Translations under genes and position numbers: made by a program | The notes under the pieces: generated by a model | The model's database searches: none | Told to the model about the DNA's origin: nothing | What the model saw: only the letters and a program-made list of their open reading frames with translations | Assembly: GCF_963678635.1 (NCBI RefSeq) | Contig: NC_087068.1 | Coordinates: 47,447,785-47,511,784 of the forward strand | DNA from: Symsagittifera roscoffensis | Lineage: Eukaryota > Xenacoelomorpha > Acoela > Convolutidae | DNA: 64,000 nucleotides | Direction of reading: 5' to 3' | Part shown: in pieces, positions 49,602-61,103 of the stretch | Layout: each line of letters opens with the position of its first letter | Position numbering within the stretch: position 1 is the first letter of the stretch

Positions 49602-50479
49602 TGTGCCATTCTGCCAGATGGCACAGCGCAACCTTCCGACGAAGCACGAATCAGAGAGAAAAGGCCTTAACAGCAAAAAAGTGCTTGAAAGGAGGGTCGA
49701 AGTATTCTGAACTTTTCTATTTTTAAAATTTCGATTTTCAAGTTGATATTTCTCAGAAATACGAAAAACGGCCATTTTGACCAAAAAAGCTGAGAAATCA
49801 GAACAACGACAGATATTGTGAAAAACAGTCGTACAAGAGACGGAAAACACGAAGCCTCTTATCGTGCGACGCACGATAAGACACTTGTCAGCGGATACTA
49901 GTGGAGAAGGAAGCTTCAGTGGGGAAGGAGTATTCCACGGAACCCTCCCGGGACGCAAATTAGGAGAGATAAGAGCGTTATCGCTGGAATATTACGGGAG
50001 CGGAGGCTTGGTCCCCCAGAGACTGTTTATGTGAAGGGACTGTATAAAACTAACTATATAGCTACCTGGATGTCGTGAAACTTTAAATTAACACCGGTGT
50101 AACTTGATATTTTAGAATATGAGTAGCTAGAAAGAGGAAAGGGTCAATCCATCTCCAATGGATTTAATATAGAACTGTCACACAAAAACATATTAAAATA
50201 GGTTGTTCGAGCCGTGTTTTTAATGACAATCACGTAGTCTGAGGATCCGAGACTCAGCTATGTGGTTGTGTTCGCATGTAAACGAAAGCTGATCAAAAGT
50301 CGTTTGACTGATGGCCTAAAAATGGTAACTTTTTACTTAGCCCTAGACAGACCAGAAAATCAACTGGCAAGGTCGAGACGGTGAAAAACGAGTAGAATTA
50401 AGGTAACTGACGCCTGCCAGTCGTTAATAGGTACTTTTTCTACGCTCCGTCACTGTGTAGTATTTGGGCGAATGTTACA
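49602..50479 (+). repeat. E2 3' LTR (also 5' LTR of the truncated third copy)
   Basis: 878 bp. Differences from the 5' LTR seen by eye: A/G at GATAGCAC/GATGGCAC, one A fewer in GAGAAAATC, T/C in AAATACG/AAACACG, a short indel at TCGTGGCAGCAACGCACG, and A/T and T/C changes near the 3' end. This is roughly six to eight events in 880 bp. Confidence 0.92.
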
Positions 50480-52013
50480 TAGACGTTTTTATGGCGCTCC
50501 TGGGTGGGCCTGTCAAAGGCATAAGACCATCATGATCAGCAAGCGTTTCAGCGACGAACCCTCCACTCCGGGCGTAAGCCCGAGGTAGAGGCCTTAATGA
50601 CCGTTATTGTACTGGGGGGAAGGTGCGTACCCTCCGTCCAGTGCTATTTAGCTTTTTAACTTAGTTAACACCGAAAATTCCGGGGGCCGGAGGGTTAGGT
50701 GGGAAATCTAGAGCCCGCTTGTCCTGAGGTCCCAGGACCAAAAACAATTAAAGAGAAAGCGTAAAACCAAACAAAAATAGTGTATAACCAAGAAAAAGCC
50801 AAAAATAAATTTATTTGAAAACAAAAAAGTACAAAAAACAGTAAAAAATCCAAAAAAGACCAAAAACAGTAAAAAACATAAAGTGACAGTTTATATGTTA
50901 TTTCCGGACGAGATGTGATCTGACCTTCCTATTTGTTGTTGTTTCAGATTGATTTATATCGTTTCTGATAGAAAGATTGTGTGTTTTGGTGAAGGGTTGG
51001 ATACCCTCCCTCGAGTGTAATTTGAGTGTTTAAGCACGTTAATGGTGATTTTGCCGGTGACCGGAGGGTAGAGTGGCAAGCTGATCAACGTGTTCCACAC
51101 TCAACAGGGACATCAGGGACAACATCCGCAACGACTGTTGGGTATCGTTGAAGCAATTTTAGTATCGTTCGGGTACTATTTCATTAAAACTCAAGTGGTG
51201 GGGGGCACGATTGGCGCGGTCCGATTGTACCCTCCATCGATTACAAATTTCCGAGTTAAGGGTCTTAATTCGGGTATTTTGGTGCAAAGGAGGGTATAGT
51301 ACTATTCATTAACGACTACTAATAGGTTATTATCCTTATTACATATTACTCATCTCCTCAATTAGACCCAAAAAACACCCAATTTTGTCGAAAATCATCG
51401 ATTTTCGATCAAACTGTAGACCCCCAAATTTTTGGATATCCGAGCTTTTCCGAACAACAAAAAGCTTTTATATAGGGAGTAGCTACGTAGTTTGATCCCC
51501 CTAACTAAGGAAACCGCGTGAGAAAAGACTCAGTAGAAGATAAAAAAAAACCGAAACTTTTCGGTCAAAATTTCGATGATTTTCTGAATTTTGTCAATCT
51601 GTTTTGGGGATCGATTTTTTGAGTTTTTAGAGTTAGAGCAATAAAATTTTTTGCGTTAGGAGCATGCTAGCATAACGTAATCGGTTATTAGAGAAATTCT
51701 TGAGTGACCCTCCGATTGGCTCCTTCGATAGAGCTAACGACTTAAGGATTGGAAAAGGAAGGTACCGGAGGGTCCAAATTTGATAGTTATTGGCCAAATT
51801 TTTGTCTCTAAACCAATTTTGATCCGGTTTTTTGCACTGTTCCAGTGCCGTACAGGGCTACTACGCTCGTTTCAATTATTTTTAGGCACTTTCGATAGGA
51901 ATTGCGGAAAAAAAGTTTTCAGAACCTATATAGGTGGTAAAAAAAGGCCATTTGGACAAACACGTTTTTAACAATTTCTCAAAGACTAGTCATCCGATCG
52001 GGATAATTTTGGT
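50480..52013 (+). mobile_element. truncated third E2-type copy: leader only
   Basis: Nearly identical to 27066-28600 of E2, including a PBS at 50492-50506 and the leader motifs. It shares the LTR at 49602-50479 with E2 and stops at 52011-52013, where sequence switches to repeat R (TCAGGAGTCCC). This is the signature of a tandem LTR-internal-LTR-internal array cut by a deletion. The short GGT at the join is common to both sides. Confidence 0.88.
50492..50506 (+). promoter_or_regulatory. primer-binding site, third copy
   Basis: TGGCGCTCCTGGGTG, 12 nt after the LTR end, as in E1 and E2. Confidence 0.6.
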
Positions 52014-52131
52014 CAGGAGTCCCTTCATCATGTATTCCAGTCAAAATCCTTGGAATTTTCTAGATAGGGAAGTGATAATGATAAAAGAAGATGACAAGTG
52101 TGATAATGATAAAAGAAGATGACAGTCAAGT
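52014..52131. repeat. repeat R, short leading fragment
   Basis: About 120 bp identical in plan to the start of the following R unit (TCAGGAGTCCCTTCATC...AAGAAGATGACA), giving a local tandem duplication directly after the truncated E2 leader. Confidence 0.65.
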
Positions 52132-53504
52132 CAGGAGTCCCTTCATCATGTATTCCAGTCAAAATCCTTGGAACTTTCTAGATAGGGAAGTGATAATGAT
52201 AAAAGAAGATGACAAGTGTTTGAGTCCTTTTCAATTAAAGTCGATACGGGTTACGTTTCTTCAATAGGAACACGCAATTCGACACGAAAAAATATAATAG
52301 ACAAGTATTACAAAAAAAAAAATTTCGTCGAAAGTTGTTTTGTCATTTATTGTTCCGAGTACGCAAGCGGCGTTCGCAATCTGTATTGCCAGGGAGATTC
52401 TCTGTTTTGAAAAGCTGCCTGTTCTGGGTTCCTCAGTGCATATGTTTAGGTTCTTACAAAGCTTGCTCAAAAAAATTTTTCTACTGGGGCCGGCCGCGCC
52501 CTGAATTTCAAAAGCTAGCGGTTGAAAAAGATATCAATCATCTACAAGATCTTTATACTTGTCATGTTTTTGCTCTTCCGCTTCAGCGGCAGCCGTACCA
52601 GGGTTACAAACAGACCCAGCTTTAATCCTACAAGGAGCTAAGGAGTCAACTACCGTTACATCCCACAAGAGCTGCTTGCCAACAACAGCCCATGGAACGA
52701 GCGTCAAACCGTCTAGTCGCTTCTGATTGGTCCTGTAGAGGTGTCGTGGTTCTAAAACAGACGGAATGTGAGTAGAAGATGTATTCTGCTTTTTAAGGGC
52801 ATTCAGGTTTGAATGCCTAGAGAATCTCCCTGCACTTTTGAGGCAAGGGAGACCAACGTCCTTTTCGAACACGCATTTAAGCTGCTCGCATATTTTTGAG
52901 CCTAATTCAAGTCCTATCGCAGTTCTGAGTTGTTGGTTCGACAGTTTTAACATTAAATTTTTGCACGGGATGATGTTCAACCATTGGGAGCCAAGTCTAT
53001 CTTTTTACGTCCGTTGGTGCGAGTCGTAAAATCAAGTCTGCAATTTTGCTGTATAAAATTGGCTCCGTTCAATTTTTTTTAGGATTTCATTTTCCGGAGC
53101 CATTTCAATTTTTCCAAGTTCAAACCACCGTTTAAGCGCATCATCATAGGTATAGGTTCCATCCACATGCTCCAAACCAAAGATTTCGCTCAAGGCATCT
53201 TTTGCTCCTACTGCTGAGGGTTAGAAAGCGGGTAAAGCGAGTAGACGAGCGGAAGAAACGCCCAAGCCACCTTTGGCTGCCGGGAGAACTGCTTGTAAAA
53301 ACTGGTTATCATCCATTATTGTAAAAACTCTGCTTAAGTTTACCTTATACACCTTTCACATTTGAAAACACAAAACGGATAGCCGGTTACTATGCAAAAA
53401 ACACAGACTGTTCCGACTGTAAGGGATTTTCAATGCAATCAAATGCATTTAACACAAGAAAGTAATCAGAAGGTCGAAAATATCATAGTAACCGAAGTTA
53501 CAGT
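52132..53504 (-). pseudogene. repeat R, copy 2: C-terminal part of an RT-associated protein
   Basis: One ~1.37-kb unit. Read on the minus strand across several frames it has, in order, LQAVLPAAKGGLGVSSARLL, ALKRWFELGKIEMAPE, NLMLKLSNQQLRTAIGLELG, SRHSNLNALKK, LDGLTLVPWAV, LLWDVTVVDSLAPC, AAAEAEEQK and FSKQRISLAIQIANA. This order is that of the region downstream of RT in many invertebrate element proteins. No RT catalytic core is in the unit. Several stops and shifts make it a pseudogene. Confidence 0.65.
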
Positions 53505-54882
53505 CAGGAGTTCCTTCATCACGTATTCCAGTCAAAATCCTTGGAATTTTCTAGATAGGGAAGTGATAATGATAAAAGAAGATGACAAGTGTTTGAGTCC
53601 TTTTCAATTAAAGTCGATACGGGTTACGTTTCTTCAATAAGAACACGCAACTCGACACGAGAAAATATAATAAAAAAGTGTTACAAATAAAAAAATTTGT
53701 CGAAAGTTGTTTTGTCATTTATTGTTCCGAGTACGCAAGCGGCGTTCGCAATCTGTATTGCCAGGGAGATTCTCTGTTTTAAAAAGCTGCCTGCTCTGGG
53801 TTCCTCAGTGCATATGTTTAGGTTCTTACAAAGCTTGCTCAAAAAAAATGTCTACTGGGGCCGGCCGCGCCCTGAATTTCAAAAACTAGCGGTTGAAAAA
53901 GATATCCATCATCTACAAGATCTTTTTACTTGTCATTTTTTCGCTCTTCCGCTTCAGCGGCAGCCGTACCAGGGTTACAAACAGACCCAGCTTTAATCCT
54001 ACAAGGAGCTAAGGAGTCAACTACCGTTACATCCCACAAGAGCTGCTTGCCAACAGCCCATGGAACGAGCGTCAAACCGTCTAGTTGCTTCTGATTGGTC
54101 CTGTAGAGGTGTCGTGGTTCTAAAACAGACGGAATGTGAGTAGAGGATGTATTCTGCTTTTTAAGGGCATTCAGGTTGAGGCAAGGGAGAACATGCACTT
54201 TTGAGGCAAGGGAGAACATGCCAACCATCCTCGGTAACGTCCTTTTCGAACACGCATTTAAGCCGTTCGCATATTTTTGAGCCTAATTCAAGTCCTATCG
54301 CAGTTCTGAGTTGTTGGTTCGACAGTTTTAACATTAAATTTTTGCACGGGATGATGTTCAACCATTGGGAGCCAAGTCTATCTTTTTACGCCGTTGGTTC
54401 GAGTCGTAAAATCAAGTCTGCAATTTCGCTGTATAAAATTGGCTCCGTTCAATTTTTTTTAGGATTTCGTTTTCCGGAGCCATTTCAATTTTTCCAAGTT
54501 CAAACCACCGTTTAAGCGCATCATCATAGGTATAGGTTCCATCCACATGCTCCAAACCAAAGATTTTGCTCAAGGCATCTTTTGCTCCTACTGCTGAGGG
54601 TTAGAAAGCGGGTAAAGCGAGTAGACGAGCGGAAGAAACGCCCAAGCCACCTTTGGCTGCCGGGAGAACTGCTTGTAAAAACTGGTTATCATCCATTATT
54701 GTAAAACCTCTGCTTAAGTTTACCTTATACACCTTTCACATTTGAAAACACAACACGGATAGCCGGTTACTATGCAAAAAACACAGACTGTTCCGACTGT
54801 AAGGGATTTTCAATGCAACCAAATGCATTTAACACAAGAAAGTAATCAGAAGGTCGAAAATATCATAGTAACCGAGGTTACA
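53505..54882 (-). pseudogene. repeat R, copy 3
   Basis: Tandem duplicate of copy 2 with a ~1375-bp period and high identity; it differs by small indels, for example a duplicated ACTTTTGAGGCAAGGGAGA stretch near 54195. Same coding remnants on the minus strand. Confidence 0.65.
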
Positions 54883-54990
54883 GTCAGGAGTTCCTTCATC
54901 AAATTACCCAGTAAAAATCCTCGGAGTTTTTTAGATCAGTAAATGATAATGATAAAAAGGAGATGATTAGTGTTTAAAATTAGTGCTGTG
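54883..54990. repeat. repeat R, degenerate start of a fourth copy
   Basis: GTCAGGAGTTCCTTCATC and then a diverged version of the unit start (AATCCTCGGAGTTTTTTAGATCAG), fading out by about 54990. It marks the right edge of the R array. Confidence 0.55.
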
Positions 54991-57900
54991 CAGGTCAAAT
55001 TCATTAATCAAAGATTTCCTTAAAAACGCCTTCAAACATGAAAATTGTAAATTGAGTTGTTTTATGACTGAAATGAAGTTAGAAGAGGTATGCCACAAGG
55101 CACGGTACTAGGACCGTTGTTGTTCAGTTTTCATATCAAAAGGAACTAAAACTGCAAATTACGGACGTTTTAGCACATGTATGCAAGTAGTAGATGTTGG
55201 AGGTTTTCAGGGGGGGGGGGGGGTCCCTGCAGACCCACATGTATTAAGATAGGGAATAGAGCATCCGGTCTGCAAGCTATGTATTAAGATTGGGTATAGA
55301 TTCTACAATGTATTAAGACCGGGAATAACGATGGTAAGGTTTTATGATTTTTGTGATGGTAAGATAATGGTAAGAAAAACGTAATTTTTGTGTGGAAATG
55401 TCTAGTTTTTTCGGAAAAATGTTTGCGCGTGTTAACTAATTTGTAAATATCAAAAATTAATTACGTGTAGGTTGTGTAATGAAGGACTTTTAATTAGCTT
55501 TTTGATACATGGTAAGTCAATGGTAAGATTTTTTGTGCAAAAACTTGGAATTTTTATCAAAAAAATTGAAAATTTTTTCGAAAAAATTCAAAACACGATA
55601 AGATTAGCTATTATTTAACCTAATTTATTAGATAATCTTATTTCTATCTACTTGAAAAAATGCTGAAAACTACTCAAGTTTCAAAAAAATTCAAGTTTTT
55701 TGAGAAAAAATTGCAAAAATTTCAAGTATTTGGAAAAAATTGAAAAATTTCAAGTATTTGGAAAAAATTGCAAAAATTTCAAGTATTTGGAAAAAATTGC
55801 AGAAATCTCATATTTTTGGCTAATGTATTGTTGCTTTTGATCTAATTTTAAACTTACTTTTACGCATATATTTTAAAAATAAGCTAAGACTGTATTTTAA
55901 TTGGCATTATATTGAGACAATGATACAAAATTTTGAATAAAAAAAATGATCTTTTCCACAATTTTTTCTCAAAATATTGAAATACAATGAGGTTTACCTT
56001 AATTTGAGCTAAATATTTGGTTATACAATGCTCTATACACTGAAAAGAAGATTCATAGTAGCAGAATCAATATTGAAACTTCCGGAAAACAGTGAAATTA
56101 GTCGTAATTTTCGAGAAGGTAAAATGAAAATTAATCAAGAATGAAGTTAATCATTACATGAAATTTTCCATTTCGAACCTTTTATTTTGGTTTTTATCTG
56201 TTTTTTTTTGTCCAGTTCAGGGATTATTTTTAGGAATCTCAATTCAAATGAATATTAAGGGCAATATTCTATGAATTTTCTAAATCAAACTCCATGATTC
56301 AACTCCTCCTCATTTTTTCTCATTGAATTACCCAAATTTGTACAAAAATTACAACTTGTGAGAAATTTTTCATGTTAAAAATTAGAAATTTCAGATTATT
56401 GATACAAAATGAACAGTTTATTAATAAAATTGTTTAAAATGGGATAAATTTTTTAAAAAATTTATTCGATATTGGCTCAAATTCAACAAAAACTTCTTCA
56501 TAACTGATGATTATCTCTCTGTTGCTTCTGCAACATAACTTTCAAGATTTTCCGTAGAGTTTTTCCACGTTTTAAAGTAATTCTTGCTTTCTGTTTAATA
56601 CATGTTTTTGCTATTGAACACACTTTACTAGAAAATTTAGTCAAAACTGGAGAATTTAGGAGGAAAATAGTATCAATTGAACAAACAATTTGCTGGCAGA
56701 GATGAAATTAGAACTGATACCGTATGATTATTACAAAAAAAAATGTTAATATCTTCCTCATGGTTCCCCTGTTAAGTTGCTATTGTAAACTATTTAAGCA
56801 AAATACACATTTTGGGATCAAGAACTATCACTTTTCTTGCAAAATAGTTATTAACTCGCTTTTTTTTTCTTAATTTATGACGGAAATTTTCTCAAAAATA
56901 TCCAAGTGAGAAAGAATTGCGGCTAGTTAAAGCATCCAAAAAGATATGTACAAAATGAGAATATAAAGGTGTATTTTTACGATCTAAGAACAAATTAGGA
57001 GCAGCTCTATTAGTTATAATCTGAAAATCTTCGGAAATACGCAAGAGAACCTAGTTCCTAACATCTACAAAATAAAAACTTCTGAAAGAGCGAGTCTCAA
57101 AAAATTGATTTAGCAAAGCAAATCAAGGTGCAAACTGGAAAAGTTGTGTAATTTTCCGTTTTTTATAAAGAAAAAAACTCTATGTAGTAAAAATGTAGTA
57201 ATGTATTGTAAATAGTGTTGTATATTCTATGTAGTATTGTGTAAGTATGTAGTTTTGTGTATTGTATATAGCAAGGAAATTTAGATCTTGAAAGCAAGTT
57301 TTTGATTGATACTTTATGTATCTTCTTCCAAAAGATGTCGAATTGGGTTTGCTTCACAAAAATTATCCTCAAAACATTTGATCTTTCATATAAAGTACCT
57401 TATATGTCAAATGATAACAATTTTTTCTAATGAATTACGCATAAATATAAAACTTTGAAAATTTTTATGCCGGATTTTTTCTCAAGATATACTTTTTAAG
57501 CTAAATTTTTGTAAAATTATCTCAAAACTCCTGAGGAATAAATTGAGTTTCTATCTCATTTTAGCATTTTCTCAGTTTCTGCTTCATCTACTATCTACCA
57601 AATGAATCCAGTTTGGCAAATTTTTACTTGAAAATTGAATTTTAGCTGGAAAATGTATCGTTTCAACAAACGTTCAATAATCCGGAGCTGAATTAACACC
57701 ATAAATCCTTGACTAAAAGCCTTTAAAGGATTTTCTCAACCTCATAACTGTATAATGCTGTTTTAAATCTGAATTTCTATTTTAGACTAAATTTTTAGTT
57801 GGAATGATGTATATCATTATCTTGAAACTTTCAAAGTTTAGCAAAATATACATTTTTTCCAGGTCATTTATCAATTTATTTTCTGAAATCATCAAAAAAT

Positions 57901-58740
57901 CAAAAGAAAAACATAATTCTTAATAATTCAAACCACATTATCTGCTTAAAAAGCTCTGCCCTATGAACACTTTTACAAGCACTAAACAAGGAAAACTTTA
58001 AAATAGTAACTACAAAAAACCTTTCAATTAGTTGATGTTTTCCAAATATCCAAGTTGTACAATTTTTAGGCGCATACTTAAATACTCATTAGCAAATGTT
58101 ATGCACTCTACTACAATTTTATCACAACCAAGTCTCCGCAAGCTTGCAACCAAGGGAGTTTTTACTGTTGATTAAAAGTTTTCGGATCGAGTTCCATGGA
58201 AAGCTTCACGACGATTTGAACTCAATTTTTGCTGTCTTTGACATCAATCAAAACTTTTGAATAAAAAAATAAAGGACAGTTCAGGTAATGTAATGAAAAC
58301 ACTGTATAATTTCTGACTCGATTTGTTACAATTGCTGAGACCTTTCAAATTCAGTGAAAACTAATAATCATAGTAATTTCTATGTTTTTTTTTAAATTAA
58401 AAATTTTATCTTCTCCTGAAGTGTGTTTGGAGACTGCTGAGCACATAATTTAACATTATGCTGAAAATGCTTCTTCTTGAAATGATTAGCGAGTTGCTCG
58501 CTGCTATAAGTTAGAACACTTCAAAACACCACATGTTCTACGATGTCTTGATGCATCTTTGTGAAGTTATTCCCTGCCACATTCAAGACATGCAACTCTT
58601 TCGTTTCTATTGAGTGATGGCATCTCAATAGTAATGAAAAATTAAATGGGAGATTTAAAATGTACCAAATTCTTAGATAAGGTGAGTTGAATAGCCTCAA
58701 AAAATGAATAAAAGTAAATAAAAACAGCAAACTTATTAAC
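54991..58740. other. very AT-rich host non-coding DNA
   Basis: No convincing gene. It contains a 14-base G run at 55210-55223; three short ATGTATTAAGA...GGG.ATA repeats at 55235-55335; several ATGGTAAGAT copies at 55330-55530; and a ~29-bp repeat (CAAAAATTTCAAGTATTTGG) in three copies at 55713-55800. The rest is AT-rich. Confidence 0.5.
55210..55223 (+). repeat. G14 homopolymer
   Basis: Fourteen consecutive G in otherwise AT-rich DNA, preceded by TTTTCA. Such G tracts can form quadruplexes and are unstable in nematodes lacking the DOG-1/FANCJ helicase (established knowledge). Confidence 0.8.
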
Positions 58741-58840
58741 CAATTGTTTTTAACGAGAAAAAAAATCACAATGGATATGCTATTTAGCCTAGCTGAAATA
58801 AAAATCATCCAATCTAACCATGGAATTTTTAAAAGTATCA

Positions 58841-59110
58841 ACCAATCAGAATCGAGCATTAATTACAAGGTAACTTTCATCTTTTCTGATATCAACCAAT
58901 CAGAATCGAGCTTCAATAGTCATGTAATTTTCGACAAATTCAATGTCCACCAATCAGAATTGAGCTTCAAAAGTCATGTAATTTTCAACAAATTCAATGT
59001 CAACCAATCAGAATTGAGCTTCAAAAGTCATGAAATTTTCAAGAAATTTAATGTCAACCAATCAGAGTTGAGCTCTTCTTCTCATGAATTTTTCAAGAAT
59101 TTCTTTAAAA
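58841..59110. repeat. 54-bp minisatellite, five copies
   Basis: ACCAATCAGAAT(C/T)GAGC starts at 58841, 58895, 58949, 59003 and 59057, exactly 54 bp apart. Because 54 is a multiple of three, one plus-strand frame (58744-59124) stays open and gives 18-residue units of the type NVNQSELSFKSHVIF. Without a start context or conserved flanks, coding is doubtful. Confidence 0.8.
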
Positions 59111-59124
59111 TTTGTAGATTATGA

Positions 59125-60359
59125 GGATACTTTCACAGACATTTTTTGTGTTAATAACCAATCAGAATGAAGTAATCCCAGATTTTAAAAAACTTTGTAG
59201 ATCAGAACCAGACTATGTTTATGAAACTTCTTAATCAATAAAATTTATCGAGTTTTTCCAACATAACCAAGATTTGAAGTTTGATACCCTAGTGGAATAA
59301 ATGTGATTTCTTGTCTAGTTTATTATTTTTTTTTTAGATATTCAATTCAAATTTTGAAATTTCGATCAAAATTTTTTCGATTTGTGCTATTTCTAACCAG
59401 TGAAAAAAGAAATTACCAAAATATACGTTTTTATCGTTTTTTTTTTTGGTATATTGTATTATAAACAACCGGAAGTCTATTAAATTTGGATAAATGATCA
59501 AAAGATATTTTGACAAATCTGGATTTTGTATTTGTATCAAATTCAAAACAGTAATCGAATTGATGTTCCTTATCTCCAATTTTTGTTTCATAGGCTCTTC
59601 CATTGTTTTGTTTTTTACTGATCGATCACTCAATCTGAGTTAACTCTTCTAAATAAAAACATTGTTGATGAATCTGACAGTACTCTTCTTTTTTGTAATC
59701 TCCTCTCCATATTTTTAACAAAACTATTGAACATTCTGTGTTTCTATACAAGTTAAAACTAATACAATCTCCATCAACTTCATCTGTCCACCACTCTTGT
59801 AGTTTTTTGTAGTATGCTCAATTCAGACATTGAAAACGTTTTTGATGGAAACATTTTTCTAACTGAAAAATATGAAGAAACTTAAAAAACTCGAATTGTT
59901 TTATCATTTTTAAAGTATTTTGTAGTAACAATCACCGTAAATATTTTTTAGTTATTTAGGGTCTAATTAGTTTCAAAGAAAATCATGTAGTCAATAAAAA
60001 CCTCAAATTAAGGCAGAAAAAAATTGAAAACAACCAATGAAATTCAAAAAATCTTAAAAAAATAATGATAATGTTTTCAACTGAATATACATTCTTGTTA
60101 GTAATTTTCTTAAATTGAGGCAAAATTTAGCTAAATTTTGATGAAAACAATTATTAAATAAATTTATTTGTAATTTCATAAACAAATACTGGAAAATCAT
60201 TTCATAATTGGTTAGTGTTTTATGTCAATTTCGATTAAATTGTATGTTTTGCCTGACTTTTCCTCAGATGTTATAGCTCTAAATATACACTTCAGTGAGA
60301 AAAAATAGTTTTGAACTAATAATATCTCAATTACCAAACATGCAAAACATCACAAAGCT
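59125..60359. other. AT-rich host non-coding DNA
   Basis: No gene or RNA recognised. A minus-strand frame at 59334-59633 is low-complexity (Ile/Asn/Lys-rich) and is not supported as coding. Confidence 0.45.
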
Positions 60360-60899
60360 TTACTGAGGCTTAAAATTTTCAACAAACATAAAGTCTCCCA
60401 ATATTTGGGACAGTTCTTTGAATTCATTCAAAGTATAGTTGACATATGCAACTTGCTTCAAGTCTTCATTTTCCTTTGCAGTGAAGAGTCGAATCTGAAT
60501 GTAGGGTGGCTTGCTCACGTTGCACTTCTTGATTGTGACACACACCCTCCTCATGTTGTACGTTGCTATTTCATATACTCTATTACAGATGTCGAGCTCC
60601 TGATCCATAAATGATTCTCTGCCAGATTTGGCTTCATAAATAGGTACGAGTCCAAGATTTTCAGCATCGTGAATAACAGTATTCCGTATTGCGGATATTG
60701 CTTCGTCTTCTTTTTCACTAAGATAGACTTGTTGAGACTTTTCAAATTGTCCCAAATCATGTATTTTTAATAGTTGAAAGCACGGTTCCAAGCATATTTT
60801 CCCCTTGTAGGATTTTTGGAACCAAACAAATCTCCCAATTCTTTTTCGATTTTTTGAAAATTCAATATAGTTGGGACTATCAACTTTTCTCGAGTACAT
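60360..60899 (-). CDS. small host gene of unknown function, single exon
   Basis: 179 residues from ATG at 60899 to TAA at 60360-60362. Composition and codon use look coding against the AT-rich background. Mixed alpha/beta with segments SPNYIEFSKNRKRIGRF, VCVTIKKCNVSKPPYIQIRL and a C-terminal FKELSQILGDFMF. No signal peptide, membrane helix or known motif. It is divergently arranged with the gene at 61104 and shares a ~200-bp upstream region with spaced CC(A/T)6GG boxes. The frame continues four codons upstream (TTG) without another ATG. Confidence 0.65.
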   Translation of the reverse strand: MYSRKVDSPNYIEFSKNRKRIGRFVWFQKSYKGKICLEPCFQLLKIHDLGQFEKSQQVYLSEKEDEAISAIRNTVIHDAENLGLVPIYEAKSGRESFMDQELDICNRVYEIATYNMRRVCVTIKKCNVSKPPYIQIRLFTAKENEDLKQVAYVNYTLNEFKELSQILGDFMFVENFKPQ

Positions 60900-61103
60900 T
60901 TTGAAGAACAAACTGATCAGATGAGCAGAAATGAGAGAAATGAATTTGAGATTAAATGAAAATGGAAGTAAGCAGTATGAGACATCGCCATTTCCATATA
61001 TGGAAGTAGTACCAAATATGGAACGATTTCCCTATATGGAAGATGCGTAGGCGTTACTACTACTATATAACTCCACCATTTTCTGCAAAAATCATTTTTC
61101 CCA
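60900..61103. promoter_or_regulatory. shared divergent promoter with three CArG-like boxes and a TATA
   Basis: CCATATATGG (60994-61003), CCAAATATGG (61012-61021) and CCCTATATGG (61030-61039) are exactly 18 bp apart; the first two are perfect CC(A/T)6GG boxes. A TATATAA at 61064-61070 lies 34 bp before the plus-strand ATG region. The boxes fit MADS-factor (SRF-type) sites. Confidence 0.55.

Larger units (their letters stand above)
26183..50479 (+). mobile_element. E2: giant Ty3/gypsy-type LTR retrotransposon, 24.3 kb
   Basis: Bounded by LTRs of 883 bp (26183-27065) and 878 bp (49602-50479), TGTGCC...GTTACA, about 99% identical by eye. Same plan as E1 and clearly related in gag, pol, the macro-like end, the second gene, PBS and PPT, but diverged in LTR and leader sequence. 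The gag-pol has at least three frameshifts and two nonsense codons. The second gene is ~4.9 kb longer than in E1 and includes a coiled coil and SGNH hydrolase regions. No target duplication can be defined, because the right side continues into another E2 leader. Confidence 0.93.

Noticed and set aside
57163-57372. Minus-strand frame rich in Tyr/Ile near a TGTAGTA repeat
   Set aside because: Translation of a simple AT-rich repeat; no coding signal.
59334-59633. Minus-strand frame of 99 codons
   Set aside because: Low-complexity Ile/Asn/Lys composition as expected from AT-rich DNA; no recognisable start context.
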